Of a stretch of DNA of 64,000 nucleotides, positions 53,783 through 62,440 are shown piece after piece. This DNA is from Amnibacterium setariae (GTDB lineage: Bacteria; Actinomycetota; Actinomycetes; Actinomycetales; Microbacteriaceae). Numbering within the stretch: the stretch's first letter is position 1; each line of letters starts with the position of its first letter. Under the pieces are notes generated by a model. The model was not told the origin of the DNA. It searched no databases and saw only the letters and a program-made list of their open reading frames with translations. The translations under genes were made by a program, and so were the position numbers. The DNA is taken from NCBI RefSeq assembly GCF_003581425.1, contig NZ_QXTG01000001.1, positions 806,001 through 870,000 on the forward strand. The letters are read 5' to 3'.

Positions 53783-54160
53783 TCAGGAGGACAGCTCCCA
53801 CACGTTCCCGGCCGGGTCGCGGAAGCTCGCCGTCCGCGGGCCCCATGGCCGGTCCATCGGGCCGTTGAGCAGCGCGATCCCCTTCGCGGCGAGCTCGGCG
53901 ACGGCCGCGTCGACGTCCTCGACCGGGATCGTGTAGACCGCGCGCACGCCGCCGGGCGCGCCGACCTCGGCCGGCTCGACCAGCTCCGGCGCCGCCTCGA
54001 CCCGGAGCAGGTTGACCATCGTGGCGCCGACGCGGAACACCGCCGAGTGCTCGTCCTCGAACGCGACGTCCTGCCCGAGCGCGAGGCCGTAGAACGCCTT
54101 CGCCGCGGGCAGGTCCTCGACGATCAGCGTGATGGCGAACAGGCCCCGCGAGACGTCCAT
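53783..54160 (-). CDS. VOC-family protein
   Basis: A 125-residue VOC domain: FAITLIVEDLPAAKAFYGLA and the second repeat VDAAVAELAAKGIALLNGP with FRDPAGNVWELSS at the end. Ligand unknown. It ends seven bases after the reductase stop, convergent. Confidence 0.88.
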   Translation of the reverse strand: MDVSRGLFAITLIVEDLPAAKAFYGLALGQDVAFEDEHSAVFRVGATMVNLLRVEAAPELVEPAEVGAPGGVRAVYTIPVEDVDAAVAELAAKGIALLNGPMDRPWGPRTASFRDPAGNVWELSS

Positions 54161-54221
54161 GCGCTCATCGTCGCGGAAGCATCCGGCCCCGTCGAGCGTT
54201 CTCCTCGAGCAGGGAGGCGGC

Positions 54222-54596
54222 ATGGCGCAGGCGGGCAGGACGGCACGCATGGCGGCCGCGCGACGGCGCGACGGCGGCACCTGCGTCTGGTGCGGCGTCG
54301 CGTTCGACGAGCGCACCCGGCCGACCCGCGAGCACGTGATCCCGCGCGTCAAGGGCGGGCCCTCCTGGCTCGAGAACGAGGTGGAGGCGTGCCGCCGCTG
54401 CAACGGCGAGCGCGGCCACCGGGCGCTCGTCGAGTGGCTCGAGGAGTGCGAGCGGCGGGGCTGGACGCCGGACGTCGGTCGCCTGGAGCGCGTGCTCGTC
54501 GCCCTGCAGGCCGCGATCCGCGAGCGGGGCGGGCAGCGGAAGGCCCGGCCGCAGCTCGAGGGGCAGCTGCGCCGGCTGCGCAAGCGCGCCGCCTGA
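54222..54596 (+). CDS. HNH endonuclease
   Basis: A 124-residue protein with a compact zinc-bound HNH domain: CVWCGVAFDERTRPTREHVI and CRRCNGERGHRALVEWL (two CxxC pairs, nuclease His in the first). The C-terminal half is Arg-rich (AAIRERGGQRKARPQLEG). GGGAGG precedes the ATG. Unrelated to the DUF222/HNH gene at 32.8 kb. Confidence 0.87.
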   Translation: MAQAGRTARMAAARRRDGGTCVWCGVAFDERTRPTREHVIPRVKGGPSWLENEVEACRRCNGERGHRALVEWLEECERRGWTPDVGRLERVLVALQAAIRERGGQRKARPQLEGQLRRLRKRAA

Positions 54597-54609
54597 CTGC
54601 ACCGGTTCA

Positions 54610-54623
54610 GCACCCCGTGGTGC
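54610..54623. terminator. Weak hairpin after HNH gene
   Basis: GCACC-CCGT-GGTGC, 14 bases after the HNH stop, no U-tract. Confidence 0.3.
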
Positions 54624-54808
54624 ACTCCCGGTGGCGGGTGAGCGCGCACTCGGAGAACGGGCCCTCGAAACCCGGGGCGGATGCCGTGAACCCCCTCCCG
54701 ATCCACGTCGTTCCGGGCGATACTGGCAGCGGTCGGTCGACGGCGACCGGCTCAGCACCGGCAACCGCAGCACCATCGGAGCGCCCTCGGGCGGGTGGGA
54801 GGACCACC

Positions 54809-56215
54809 GTGGGGATCGACACCGTCGGCACCGACCGCGCCGCGCGGCGCGTCGTCGGCCCCGTCGCCGTCGCGGCCGGCCGCTACCGGATCGGCGACGA
54901 GATCGGCCGCGGCGGCAAGGCCCGCGTCTTCCTCGCCCACGACCGCCTGCTGCACCGCGACGTCGCGGTGAAGGTGTTCAAGGCCCGCGCCGGCGACCCG
55001 GAGGAGCTGCGGGTGCAGGAGGCGGAGGCGAAGCTCGTCGCCTCCCTGAACCACTACGCGCTGACCACGCTGTACGACGCGGGCGTCGACACGTCCGACC
55101 CCACGAACCCGCAGATCTACCTCGTGATGGAGCACATGGGCGGCGGGGATCTCCGGACGCGGCTGCGCCGCGGGCCGCTCTGCCCCCTCCAGGTCGGCTA
55201 CCTCGGGTACGACATCGGGAGCGGCCTGCAGTACCTGCACGAGGCCGGCTTCGTCCACCGCGACATCAAGCCGGCGAACGTGCTCCTGCACGCGCGCGAG
55301 CAGGAGGTCCGGCTGCGCGGCAAGCTCGCCGACTTCGGCATCTCCTCCCTGATCGGCACCGGCGAGCACGGCGACGCCGTCACCGGCACGGCCGCCTACC
55401 TCAGCCCGGAGCAGGCGGCGGGCGAGGACGCGGGGCCCGACTCCGACGTCTACTCGTTCGGCCTCGTGCTGCTCGAGGCGCTCACCGGCGCGGTCGCGTT
55501 CCCGGGCGACGTCGAGACCTCCGCGCTCGCGCGGCTGGACCGCGACCCCGTGATCCCCGACTCGGTGCCGTCGGGGCTCGCCGAGGTGCTGCGGGCGATG
55601 ACCTGCCGGGACCGGCGGGAGCGGATCGCGCTGCCCGACGCGGTGCAGGGCTTCCTCGACCACGTCGTCGACGACCTGGTCCGCCGGCGCGAGGGCGCCG
55701 GCGAGCGGGCGCTCGAGCCGGAGGCCGAGTCGGCTCGGCTCGACGCGGTGCGGCGCTACGACGTGCTCGACACCCCGCCGGAGGACGCGTTCGACGAGGT
55801 GACCGACCTCGTCCGCCGCACGCTCGGCCTGCCGATCGCGATCCTCGCGGTCGTCGACGAGGAGCGGGCCTGGTTCAAGTCGCGGCGGGGCGTCTCCCTG
55901 CCCGAGCTGCCCCGCGCGCTCACCGACGAATACGCCGGCCGGAACGGCCTCGGCACGTGGACGATCCCGGACGCCCGCGACGAGCCGAGCCTGCGCGACC
56001 ACCCCTTCATCGCCGGCGAGCCCTTCATCCGGTCCGCGATCGCGGCGCCGCTGCTCTCGCACGACGGCCACTCGATCGGCCGGCTGATCGCGTGCGACGT
56101 CGAGCCGCGCGAGTTCGGCGCGGACGACGCCGCCGTGCTCGAGGGCTTCGCGCGGATCGTGATGCGGGAGCTGGAGCTGCGGCTCGCCAGCCGCCGCGCG
56201 CTGTTCGACCGCTGA
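54809..56215 (+). CDS. Ser/Thr protein kinase with C-terminal GAF domain
   Basis: A 468-residue soluble protein. The Hanks-type kinase domain (about 25-290) has the Gly loop GRGGKARVF, Lys55 (VAVKVF), HRDIKPAN (His150, Asp152), the DFG motif DFGISS (Asp175), and SDVYSFGLVLLEALTG. The GAF domain covers about 315-465 (YDVLDTPPEDAFDEVTDLVR to LEGFARIVMRELEL). There is no transmembrane helix or PASTA domain, so this is a cytosolic kinase sensing a small molecule or redox signal. GTG start with GGGAGG upstream; 212 bases of upstream DNA show only a weak hairpin. The substrate is unknown. Confidence 0.9.
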   Translation: MGIDTVGTDRAARRVVGPVAVAAGRYRIGDEIGRGGKARVFLAHDRLLHRDVAVKVFKARAGDPEELRVQEAEAKLVASLNHYALTTLYDAGVDTSDPTNPQIYLVMEHMGGGDLRTRLRRGPLCPLQVGYLGYDIGSGLQYLHEAGFVHRDIKPANVLLHAREQEVRLRGKLADFGISSLIGTGEHGDAVTGTAAYLSPEQAAGEDAGPDSDVYSFGLVLLEALTGAVAFPGDVETSALARLDRDPVIPDSVPSGLAEVLRAMTCRDRRERIALPDAVQGFLDHVVDDLVRRREGAGERALEPEAESARLDAVRRYDVLDTPPEDAFDEVTDLVRRTLGLPIAILAVVDEERAWFKSRRGVSLPELPRALTDEYAGRNGLGTWTIPDARDEPSLRDHPFIAGEPFIRSAIAAPLLSHDGHSIGRLIACDVEPREFGADDAAVLEGFARIVMRELELRLASRRALFDR

Positions 56216-56219
56216 CCGC

Positions 56220-56879
56220 GTGCGCAGCGAGCACCCGATCCCGGGAAACCCGTGGCCGCACGACATGGTCCTCGAGATCGAGGACTCGCCGCACGCGCTC
56301 CTCGACCTGCTGTGGCTGCGGGAGGCGTGCGACCTGCGGCCGACCGGGGTGGACCTCCCCCCGCCCCTCGTCCACCCGCCGCTGCGCGCCCCGGTGCACC
56401 GCCCGGACGCCGAACGGCTGCGGACGTGGCGCGCAGCCTGGCCGCTCGTCTGGGACGAGGTGCTCGAGCACGCCGGGCGGCCGCGCCAGACCGACCGGCT
56501 GTCGACGATCGCGGACCTGCCGCCCGGCTCGGCCGAACGCGCCGCGATGATCCGCGACTTCATCGGCCCGACCTGGCGCGACCGGTTCGGCGACGAGGTC
56601 TTCGACGACGACGGCTACCGCGAGTGGGCCGCGGCCGACGCGGAGCGGGAGGCGCTCGACCAGCTCGGGCTGGACCAGTCGCCCGAGCGCGTCACGCTCC
56701 CCGCGCTGATCCCGGCGTGGGAGGCCGGCCTGGTCAAGGTGATCACGATCCCGTGCCGCGGCGCCTTCACCCGGGTCGTCTCCCCGGTGGCGCTGCTCGT
56801 GACCGCCGGGACGCGGCAGGACCCGGACGCCTACCGCGCGGCGCTCACCGCGTTCCGGGAGGACGCGCCCGCCTCCTGA
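56220..56879 (+). CDS. Hypothetical protein
   Basis: A 219-residue soluble protein of unknown family, rich in Trp and Asp (LLWLREACDLRPTGVDLPPP; FIGPTWRDRFGDEVFDDDGY). It begins five bases after the kinase stop and is probably co-transcribed, so it may be a partner or substrate of the kinase. Its 3' end overlaps the D-Ala-D-Ala ligase gene on the other strand by 49 bases. Confidence 0.7.
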   Translation: MRSEHPIPGNPWPHDMVLEIEDSPHALLDLLWLREACDLRPTGVDLPPPLVHPPLRAPVHRPDAERLRTWRAAWPLVWDEVLEHAGRPRQTDRLSTIADLPPGSAERAAMIRDFIGPTWRDRFGDEVFDDDGYREWAAADAEREALDQLGLDQSPERVTLPALIPAWEAGLVKVITIPCRGAFTRVVSPVALLVTAGTRQDPDAYRAALTAFREDAPAS

Positions 56880-57835
56880 CCCGCGACGGCGACCAGCTCG
56901 TCGACGAGGGCCGGCAGGTCGAGGCCCGCCGCCCGGCACATCCGCGGGAAGCCCGACTGCGCCGTCATCCCGGGCATCGTGTTCACCTCGTTGAGGAGGA
57001 GGCCCTCGTCGGTGACGAAGAAGTCGAGCCGTGCGAGCCCGCGGCAGCCGAGCGCGCGGAACAGGCGGGTCGCCGCCTGCTCGAGCGCCGCCCGCTGCGC
57101 GGCGTCGATCCGGGCGGGGAAGTGGACGACCGCGGTGCCGTCGTACTTCCGCGACGTGTCGAACACGTCGCCCTCGTCGACGGCGTACTCGATCGGCGGC
57201 GCCACGAGCAGCGTGCCGTCGCGGCGCTCGACGACCGCGAGCTGCACCTCCCGGCCCCGCACGTACTGCTCGACGAGCACCGCGTCGCCGCCTGAGCCGA
57301 CCGCGCGGGCCGCGGCGATCGCGGGCCCGAGCGCCGCCGCGTCCGTCACGACCGCCACGCCGACGCTCGAGCCGGCGCTCGTCGGCTTGACCACGACCGG
57401 GAGCCGGACGGCGGGCACGGACTCGCCGCGCTGCAGCAGGACGCCCGGTGCGACCGCGACGCCGACGGCCGCGGCGACCGCCTTCGTCGCGTGCTTGTCC
57501 ATCGCGATCGCGCCTGCGGCGGCAGGGCAGCCGGCGACCCGGAGCCCCGCGAGCTCCCCGAGCGCGGCGATCGCGCCGTCCTCGCCTGGTGCGCCGTGCA
57601 GCACGGGCAGGACGACGTCGCAGGCCGCGAGCACCGGCAGCGCCGCGGCGAGCGACGCCGCGGGGGAGCCGCCGAGCGGGCCGCCCCCGTCCGCCCAGAC
57701 GCCGTCGCGGTCGATGGTCACGGGGACGGCGTCGTGGCCCGCGGCGCGCAGGGCGTCGACGACGGCGGCGGCGCTGCGGAGCGAGACGTCGTGCTCCGGG
57801 CTGCGGCCGCCCCCGAGCACCGCGACGCGGCTCAT
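56831..57835 (-). CDS. ddl: D-alanine-D-alanine ligase family protein
   Basis: A 334-residue ATP-grasp ligase: SRVAVLGGGRSPEHDVSL (N-terminal), LPVLHGAPGEDGAI, PVVVKPTSAGSSVGV, GREVQLAVVE and LLNEVNTMPGMTAQS. The omega-loop sequence DTSRKY keeps the Lys-Tyr pair of D-Ala-D-Ala ligases rather than the Phe of D-lactate ligases, so a normal dipeptide product is likely. Overlaps the racemase by ATGA. It converges on the 56220 gene with a 49-base overlap. Its C-terminus is unusually extended (QEAGASSRNAVSAAR). Confidence 0.9.
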   Translation of the reverse strand: MSRVAVLGGGRSPEHDVSLRSAAAVVDALRAAGHDAVPVTIDRDGVWADGGGPLGGSPAASLAAALPVLAACDVVLPVLHGAPGEDGAIAALGELAGLRVAGCPAAAGAIAMDKHATKAVAAAVGVAVAPGVLLQRGESVPAVRLPVVVKPTSAGSSVGVAVVTDAAALGPAIAAARAVGSGGDAVLVEQYVRGREVQLAVVERRDGTLLVAPPIEYAVDEGDVFDTSRKYDGTAVVHFPARIDAAQRAALEQAATRLFRALGCRGLARLDFFVTDEGLLLNEVNTMPGMTAQSGFPRMCRAAGLDLPALVDELVAVAGQEAGASSRNAVSAAR

Positions 57836-58971
57836 CGGCCGACCTCCGCGCGCTCGACGCGCCGGCCGATGCCCGTGACGACGTCGTGCTCGATCGTGCC
57901 CGCCCAGCGGGCCCAGTCGGCGGCGGTCGGCTCCCCGGCGTCGCCCGGGCCGAACACGAGCGCGGTGTCGGCGACGTCCGCGCCCTGCGGGCCGGCGTCG
58001 ACGACGAGCTGGTCCATCGAGACCCGGCCGACGACGGGGCACCGGCGCCCGCCGAGCTGCACGGCGGCGCCGGCGTCGAGCCGGCGGGGGACGCCGTCCG
58101 CGTAGCCGACGGGCAGGGTCGCGAGGACCGTCTCGGCGGCGGTCCGGGCGGTGTGCCCGTAGCCGACCGGGGTCCCGGCGGGGACCCGCCGGGTGAGCAC
58201 GACCGGTGCGGCGAGGGTCAGCGCGGGCCGGAGGCCCGGCCCGATGCCGACGAGTCCCGCGCCGATCCGCACGAGGTCGAACGCGGCGGCGGGCAGGCGC
58301 AGCGCCGCCTCCGTCGCGGCCAGGTGGCGGACCGCGGGGCGCAGGCCCGCAGCGGCGACCTCGTCGAGGGCGGTGCGGAACGCCGCGACGCCGGCGGCGT
58401 TCGCGGGGTCGGCCGGCTCGTCGGCGCGGGCGAGGTGGCCCATCACGCCGACCACCTCGACGAGGCCGAGGCGCTCCGCCTCCGCCGCGGCCGCGACGAG
58501 CGCGGGCCGGTCGGCGGGCGCGGCGCCGTCGCGCGCCATGCCCGTGTCGACGTGCAGGTGCACGCGGGCCCGGAGCGACGCCCGCGCGGCCGCTTCCGCC
58601 ACGGCGCGCAGGTGCGCGACCGAGGCGATCGCCACGTCGATGCGGAGGCGCAGGGCCGCGTCCCACGCGGCGTCGACCGGCAGGACCCAGGCGAGCAGCG
58701 GCGCGGCGAGGCCGGCGCGGCGCAGGGCGACGGCCTCGTCCAGCGTCGCCGTGCCGAGCCAGGTCGCCCCGGCGGCGAGCGCGGCGCGGGCGGCGGGGAC
58801 CGCGCCGGCGCCGAACCCGTCGGCCTTCACGACCGCCATCACGGCCGCGCCGCTGACGGCGCCCGCGCGGCGGACGTTCGCGGCGATCGCGGCGGGGTCG
58901 ACGCGCAGCACGGGGCGGGCGAGGCCGCGCGGCTGCGCGGGGAGGGAGGAGGGGGCCGGCAGCGCGCTCAT
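57832..58971 (-). CDS. alr: Alanine racemase
   Basis: A 379-residue PLP racemase. Lys49 in VVKADGFGAG binds PLP; Tyr271 in VGYGHTAR is the second catalytic base; LPVGYADGVPR and GRVSMDQLVVD are conserved. The usual RPGIALYG is RIGAGLVG here, with Val in place of the Tyr. Middle gene of an ATGA-coupled three-gene operon. It could be a racemase for Ala or Ser; Ala is likeliest from the partners. Confidence 0.9.
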   Translation of the reverse strand: MSALPAPSSLPAQPRGLARPVLRVDPAAIAANVRRAGAVSGAAVMAVVKADGFGAGAVPAARAALAAGATWLGTATLDEAVALRRAGLAAPLLAWVLPVDAAWDAALRLRIDVAIASVAHLRAVAEAAARASLRARVHLHVDTGMARDGAAPADRPALVAAAAEAERLGLVEVVGVMGHLARADEPADPANAAGVAAFRTALDEVAAAGLRPAVRHLAATEAALRLPAAAFDLVRIGAGLVGIGPGLRPALTLAAPVVLTRRVPAGTPVGYGHTARTAAETVLATLPVGYADGVPRRLDAGAAVQLGGRRCPVVGRVSMDQLVVDAGPQGADVADTALVFGPGDAGEPTAADWARWAGTIEHDVVTGIGRRVERAEVGR

Positions 58972-59609
58972 CGGGCGGCCTGCGCGAGCAGCGGCGCCTC
59001 GATCGGGCCATAGACCGCGGCCGCGGTGCGCACGGTCCACGCCCAGTAGCGGTCGCCGTGGCTCCAGTGCCACCACTCCGTCGGGTAGTTCACGAACCCG
59101 GCGCCGCGCATCGCCTCGCCGAGCAGCCGACGCTCCTCGCGCGCCGCCGGGCCGACGGGCGCGTCCGTGAAGCACGCGCCGCCGCTCGCCTCCGGTGTCG
59201 CGTCGATCGGGGTGCCGAGGTCGAGCGGGCGGCCGAGCCGGTCCACGAGCGTCACGTCGACGGCCGCGCCCGCGACGTGCGGCGCGACCTCGATGGGCGA
59301 GACGAACCGGCTCGTCAGGCGTCGCCGCTCGGCGTCGCCCGCGGCCGGGTGCGCGGCGGCGACCTCCGCCTCGTAGCGCGCCCAGATCGCGCGCTGGTCC
59401 GTCGGACGACGGTGCCCCTCGACGACGCGGAGCCGACGGCCGGGCGGCAGCAGCAGCTGGGCGACCGCGAGGCGGGCCGCGACGCCGGACCGGACGAGCG
59501 GGCGCTCGCCGAACGGGTCGGCGGTGTCGGCGGGCACGGGCACGAGGGGCTCCCCGGAGTCCACCACGGGCACGGCGGTGATCTCCGGATCGGCGAGCAG
59601 GACGGTCAT
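58968..59609 (-). CDS. VanX-like D-Ala-D-Ala dipeptidase (M15D)
   Basis: A 213-residue zinc peptidase. Zinc ligands His111 and Asp118 are in HVAGAAVDVTL, catalytic Glu178 and zinc His181 in TEWWHWSHG, and a substrate Arg is in EGHRRP. These match VanX/DdpX, which hydrolyse D-Ala-D-Ala. First gene of the operon (ATGA coupling to alr). GGGGAGG precedes the ATG; a 10-bp inverted repeat lies 12 bases before it. Confidence 0.88.
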   Translation of the reverse strand: MTVLLADPEITAVPVVDSGEPLVPVPADTADPFGERPLVRSGVAARLAVAQLLLPPGRRLRVVEGHRRPTDQRAIWARYEAEVAAAHPAAGDAERRRLTSRFVSPIEVAPHVAGAAVDVTLVDRLGRPLDLGTPIDATPEASGGACFTDAPVGPAAREERRLLGEAMRGAGFVNYPTEWWHWSHGDRYWAWTVRTAAAVYGPIEAPLLAQAAR

Positions 59610-59620
59610 GGGTCGAGCCT

Positions 59621-59654
59621 CCCCGGCCGACCCGCCCGCGCGGATCGGCCGGGG
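59621..59654. promoter_or_regulatory. Inverted repeat in the leader of the VanX-like operon
   Basis: Perfect 10-bp arms CCCCGGCCGA (59621-59630) and TCGGCCGGGG (59645-59654), 14-base loop. The left arm overlaps the GGGGAGG Shine-Dalgarno region of the minus-strand gene, so pairing could hide it, or it may be an operator. Confidence 0.45.
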
Positions 59655-59793
59655 GATCCGACGCCCTCGGTCGCAGGGCTGATCGCGCCTCATCCTCGCG
59701 GCGGAGCCGGGCGCGGGGATGCGCAGCGGGAATGCGCTCGTGCGGCGGCCGGTTGCGGCTCGCGACATCGACCACCTGAGGAGGGGCGGACAC

Positions 59794-60435
59794 ATGGCGC
59801 GGATCGCGGTGCTCGGCGGCACGGGGTACACGGGCGGGAACATCGTGCGGGAGGCGGCCGCGCGCGGCCACCACGTCACGGCGTACAGCCGGCACGCGCC
59901 GGAGCAGCCGGTGCCCGGCGTCCACTACGTGCAGGCGTCGCTGACCGAGGAGGGCGCCGTCGCGGCGGTCGTCGCCGGGCAGGACGTCGTGGTCGAGGCG
60001 CTCGCGCCGCGCGGGGAGCTCGCGGGGCGGCTGGACGGCCTGATCGCGGACCTCGCGCGCCTCGCCGCGGAGCAGCACGCCCGTCTCGTGGTCGTCGGCG
60101 GCTGGAGCGGCCTGCGTCCCGCCGAGGACGAGCCGCGCTTCGTGGAGGGCGACGTGCCGGCCGCGTTCCGCGCCGAGGCGGAGGAGATGGTCCGCGCGCT
60201 CGAGGGCCTCGAGCAGCACGCCCCGGAGGGCCTGGACTGGACCTTCGTCAGCCCCGCGCAAGCCTACGGCTCGTACGCGCCGGGCGAGGCGCTCGGCCGC
60301 TACCGGGTCGGCGGCCCGGTGGCCCTGGTCGACGACCAGGGCGGGTCGGCGGTGTCCGGCGCGGACTTCGCGCTCGCGGTCGTCGACGAGATCGAGCGGC
60401 ACGAGCGCAGCGGGCACATCGGCGTCGCGTACTGA
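59794..60435 (+). CDS. NAD(P)-binding oxidoreductase (atypical SDR)
   Basis: A 213-residue NmrA/NAD(P)H-binding protein: ARIAVLGGTGYTGGNIVREA (nucleotide motif) and WTFVSPAQAYGSYAPGEALG. GAGGAGG-type ribosome site lies upstream. Substrate unknown. Confidence 0.87.
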   Translation: MARIAVLGGTGYTGGNIVREAAARGHHVTAYSRHAPEQPVPGVHYVQASLTEEGAVAAVVAGQDVVVEALAPRGELAGRLDGLIADLARLAAEQHARLVVVGGWSGLRPAEDEPRFVEGDVPAAFRAEAEEMVRALEGLEQHAPEGLDWTFVSPAQAYGSYAPGEALGRYRVGGPVALVDDQGGSAVSGADFALAVVDEIERHERSGHIGVAY

Positions 60436-60472
60436 CGACGCCGCCTGCTGACGGCCCCTCCCGCCGCCCGGC

Positions 60473-61120
60473 TCAGCGGAGCGTGCGGCGGGAGGTGATC
60501 TGCCCGGTGTCGAAGCCGAGCAGGTGGAGGCCGCCGTGGAACCGCGCGTGCTCGATCTTGATGCAGCGGTCCATGACCACGGTGAGGCCCTTCGACTCGC
60601 CGTACCGCGCCGCCTCCTCGTTCCAGATGCCGAGCTGCACCCAGACGGTCCTCGCGCCGACGGCGAGCGCGTCGTCCATCACCTCGGGCACGTCGCTGCC
60701 CTTCCGGAAGACGTCGACGACGTCGGGCACCTCCGGCAGCGAGGCGAGGTCCGGGTAGACGGGCCGACCGAGGATCTCGGTCGCCCGCGGGTTCACGAAG
60801 TAGACGCGGTACGGGCTCGACGAGAGCAGGTAGGTCGCGACGAAGTAGCTGGACCGGGCCGGGTTCGGGCTCGCGCCGACGATCGCGACGCTCCTCGCGT
60901 TCCGCAGGATCCTCAGCCGCTGCTTCGCGTCGGGGCCCTGCCAGGTCCGGTTCGCCTTGAGCAGCTTCGCCAACGGGCTCGACGCCGGGATGTCGCACGT
61001 CATCCCGTTCGCCAGCGTCGCCGTCACGGTGTCGACGACGGGCGGCGCCGACGGCGTCTCGACGTCGGCGAGCACGGCGCCGTCCTCGGCGGCCGGGGCG
61101 GTGAGGGCGGAGTCGGCCAT
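60473..61120 (-). CDS. CoA-binding protein
   Basis: A 215-residue protein with a Rossmann CoA-binding domain: SVAIVGASPNPARSSYFVAT, RVYFVNPRATEILGRPVYPD, and VMDRCIKIEHARF; the N-terminal 70 residues are family-specific. Such proteins are of unknown role. A CAGACT box (61132-61127) is six bases before its ATG. Confidence 0.85.
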   Translation of the reverse strand: MADSALTAPAAEDGAVLADVETPSAPPVVDTVTATLANGMTCDIPASSPLAKLLKANRTWQGPDAKQRLRILRNARSVAIVGASPNPARSSYFVATYLLSSSPYRVYFVNPRATEILGRPVYPDLASLPEVPDVVDVFRKGSDVPEVMDDALAVGARTVWVQLGIWNEEAARYGESKGLTVVMDRCIKIEHARFHGGLHLLGFDTGQITSRRTLR

Positions 61121-61126
61121 GCGGTC

Positions 61127-61145
61127 AGTCTGCCCCTCCTAGCCT
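61127..61145. promoter_or_regulatory. Divergent leaderless promoters
   Basis: Minus-strand CAGACT (61132-61127), six bases from ATG 61120; plus-strand TAGCCT (61140-61145), six bases from ATG 61152. Confidence 0.55.
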
Positions 61146-61151
61146 CGAGGC

Positions 61152-61835
61152 ATGGACAGGCCGATCGCCCTCGTCACCGGAGCCTCGCGCGGCATCGGCC
61201 GCGCCGTCGCGCTCGACCTCGGCCGGACGCACCACGTGCTCGTCGGCGGCAGGACGGCGGCGGCCGTCGCCCCGGTGGTGGCGGCGCTGCCCTCCGCGGA
61301 GCCGTTCGTCGCGGACCTCGCGACCGACCCGCTGCCGGCCCTGCCGGATCGGCTCGACGTGCTCGTGCACTCGGCCGGCGTCGACTCGAGCGGCCGGGTC
61401 GCCGACACGGACCGCGCGGAGTGGGAGCGCGTGCTCGGGGTCAACGTCGTCGCGGTGGCCGACCTCACCCGGGCCGCGCTGCCCGCCCTGCGCGCCGCGC
61501 AGGGGCTCGTCGTCGCGGTCAACAGCGGCGCGGGGCTGACGGCGTCGCCCGGCGGCGCCGTCTACGCCGCCTCGAAGTTCGCGCTCCGCGCCTTCACCGA
61601 CGCGCTGCGGGAGGAGGAGCGGGGCGCCGGGGTGCGGGTGTCCTCCGTGCACCCCGGGCGCACCGACTCCGACATGCAGCAGGAGAAGGTCGCCGGCGAG
61701 GGCGACGAGTACGACACCCGCTACTACCTCGACCCGGCCTCCGTCGCTGCCGTCGTGCGCACCGTCGTGGACCTGCCGGCCGGCGGCACCGTCGAGACGG
61801 TGTCCGTCCGGCCGACGCGGATCCGCGGCCGCTGA
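61152..61835 (+). CDS. Short-chain dehydrogenase/reductase
   Basis: A 227-residue SDR: TGASRGIGRAVALDLG (NAD(P) motif), NSGAGLTASPGGAVYAASKF with the catalytic YxxxK. Length is at the short end of the family. Substrate unknown. Confidence 0.9.
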   Translation: MDRPIALVTGASRGIGRAVALDLGRTHHVLVGGRTAAAVAPVVAALPSAEPFVADLATDPLPALPDRLDVLVHSAGVDSSGRVADTDRAEWERVLGVNVVAVADLTRAALPALRAAQGLVVAVNSGAGLTASPGGAVYAASKFALRAFTDALREEERGAGVRVSSVHPGRTDSDMQQEKVAGEGDEYDTRYYLDPASVAAVVRTVVDLPAGGTVETVSVRPTRIRGR

Positions 61836-61842
61836 TCCGGGC

Positions 61843-62310
61843 TCAGGCCCGGGAGGTCTGCGCGGCCCGGCGGGAACCCGGCACGACCAGGCCGAGCAGG
61901 ACCATGCCGACGGCGAGCACGAGGTGCAGCCAGTTGTCGGCCGAGTTGAGCGGCACGAAGTTCGCCTGCGACGTCATCGGGACGGCGAGGCCGTAGATCC
62001 AGAGCACGGCGTAGACGATCCCGCCGACGACGAGGAACAGCTTCGCCCCGCGGGCGCTCCGGGACGCGATGATGCCGACGATCCCGAACAGCAGGTGGAC
62101 GACGTTGTGCAGGATCGACACCTGGAAGACGCCGAGCAGCATCGCCATCGACCCCGTCCCCGCGAACGACAGGTCGCCGTACCGCGTCGTGAGGCCCGGG
62201 ATGAACCCGGCGACGCCCACGAGCAGGAAGACGATCCCGACGATCAGGGCGACGATCTGGACGGGGGTACGCGCGGTGCGGTCCTGGGAGGCGGCGACGG
62301 CTGAAGTCAT
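61843..62310 (-). CDS. DUF4383 membrane protein
   Basis: A 155-residue protein with four helices and family sequences GFIPGLTTRYGDLSFAG, LLGVFQVSILHNVVHLLFG, and NSADNWLHLVLAVGMVLLG. DUF4383 function is unknown. It converges on the SDR gene with seven bases between. Confidence 0.85.
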   Translation of the reverse strand: MTSAVAASQDRTARTPVQIVALIVGIVFLLVGVAGFIPGLTTRYGDLSFAGTGSMAMLLGVFQVSILHNVVHLLFGIVGIIASRSARGAKLFLVVGGIVYAVLWIYGLAVPMTSQANFVPLNSADNWLHLVLAVGMVLLGLVVPGSRRAAQTSRA

Positions 62311-62428
62311 GCCTCCAGGCCACACGAGCGCGGCTGAGAAACGCAGGGGTTGACAGCGTCGGGTCGGCGTGAAGCGGGCGCGGACCGGACGTCCAGCAGG
62401 TACCCGGAGGGCCTGCAGCCGAGGGGAT

Positions 62429-62434
62429 CAGGCT
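62429..62434 (+). promoter_or_regulatory. Leaderless -10 box of the small acidic ORF
   Basis: CAGGCT, six bases before ATG 62441. Confidence 0.5.
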
Positions 62435-62440
62435 CGACCC

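Noticed and set aside
56831-59609. Full vancomycin-resistance cluster
   Set aside because: No VanH, VanRS or VanY, and the ligase keeps the Lys-Tyr pair expected for D-Ala-D-Ala rather than D-Ala-D-Lac.
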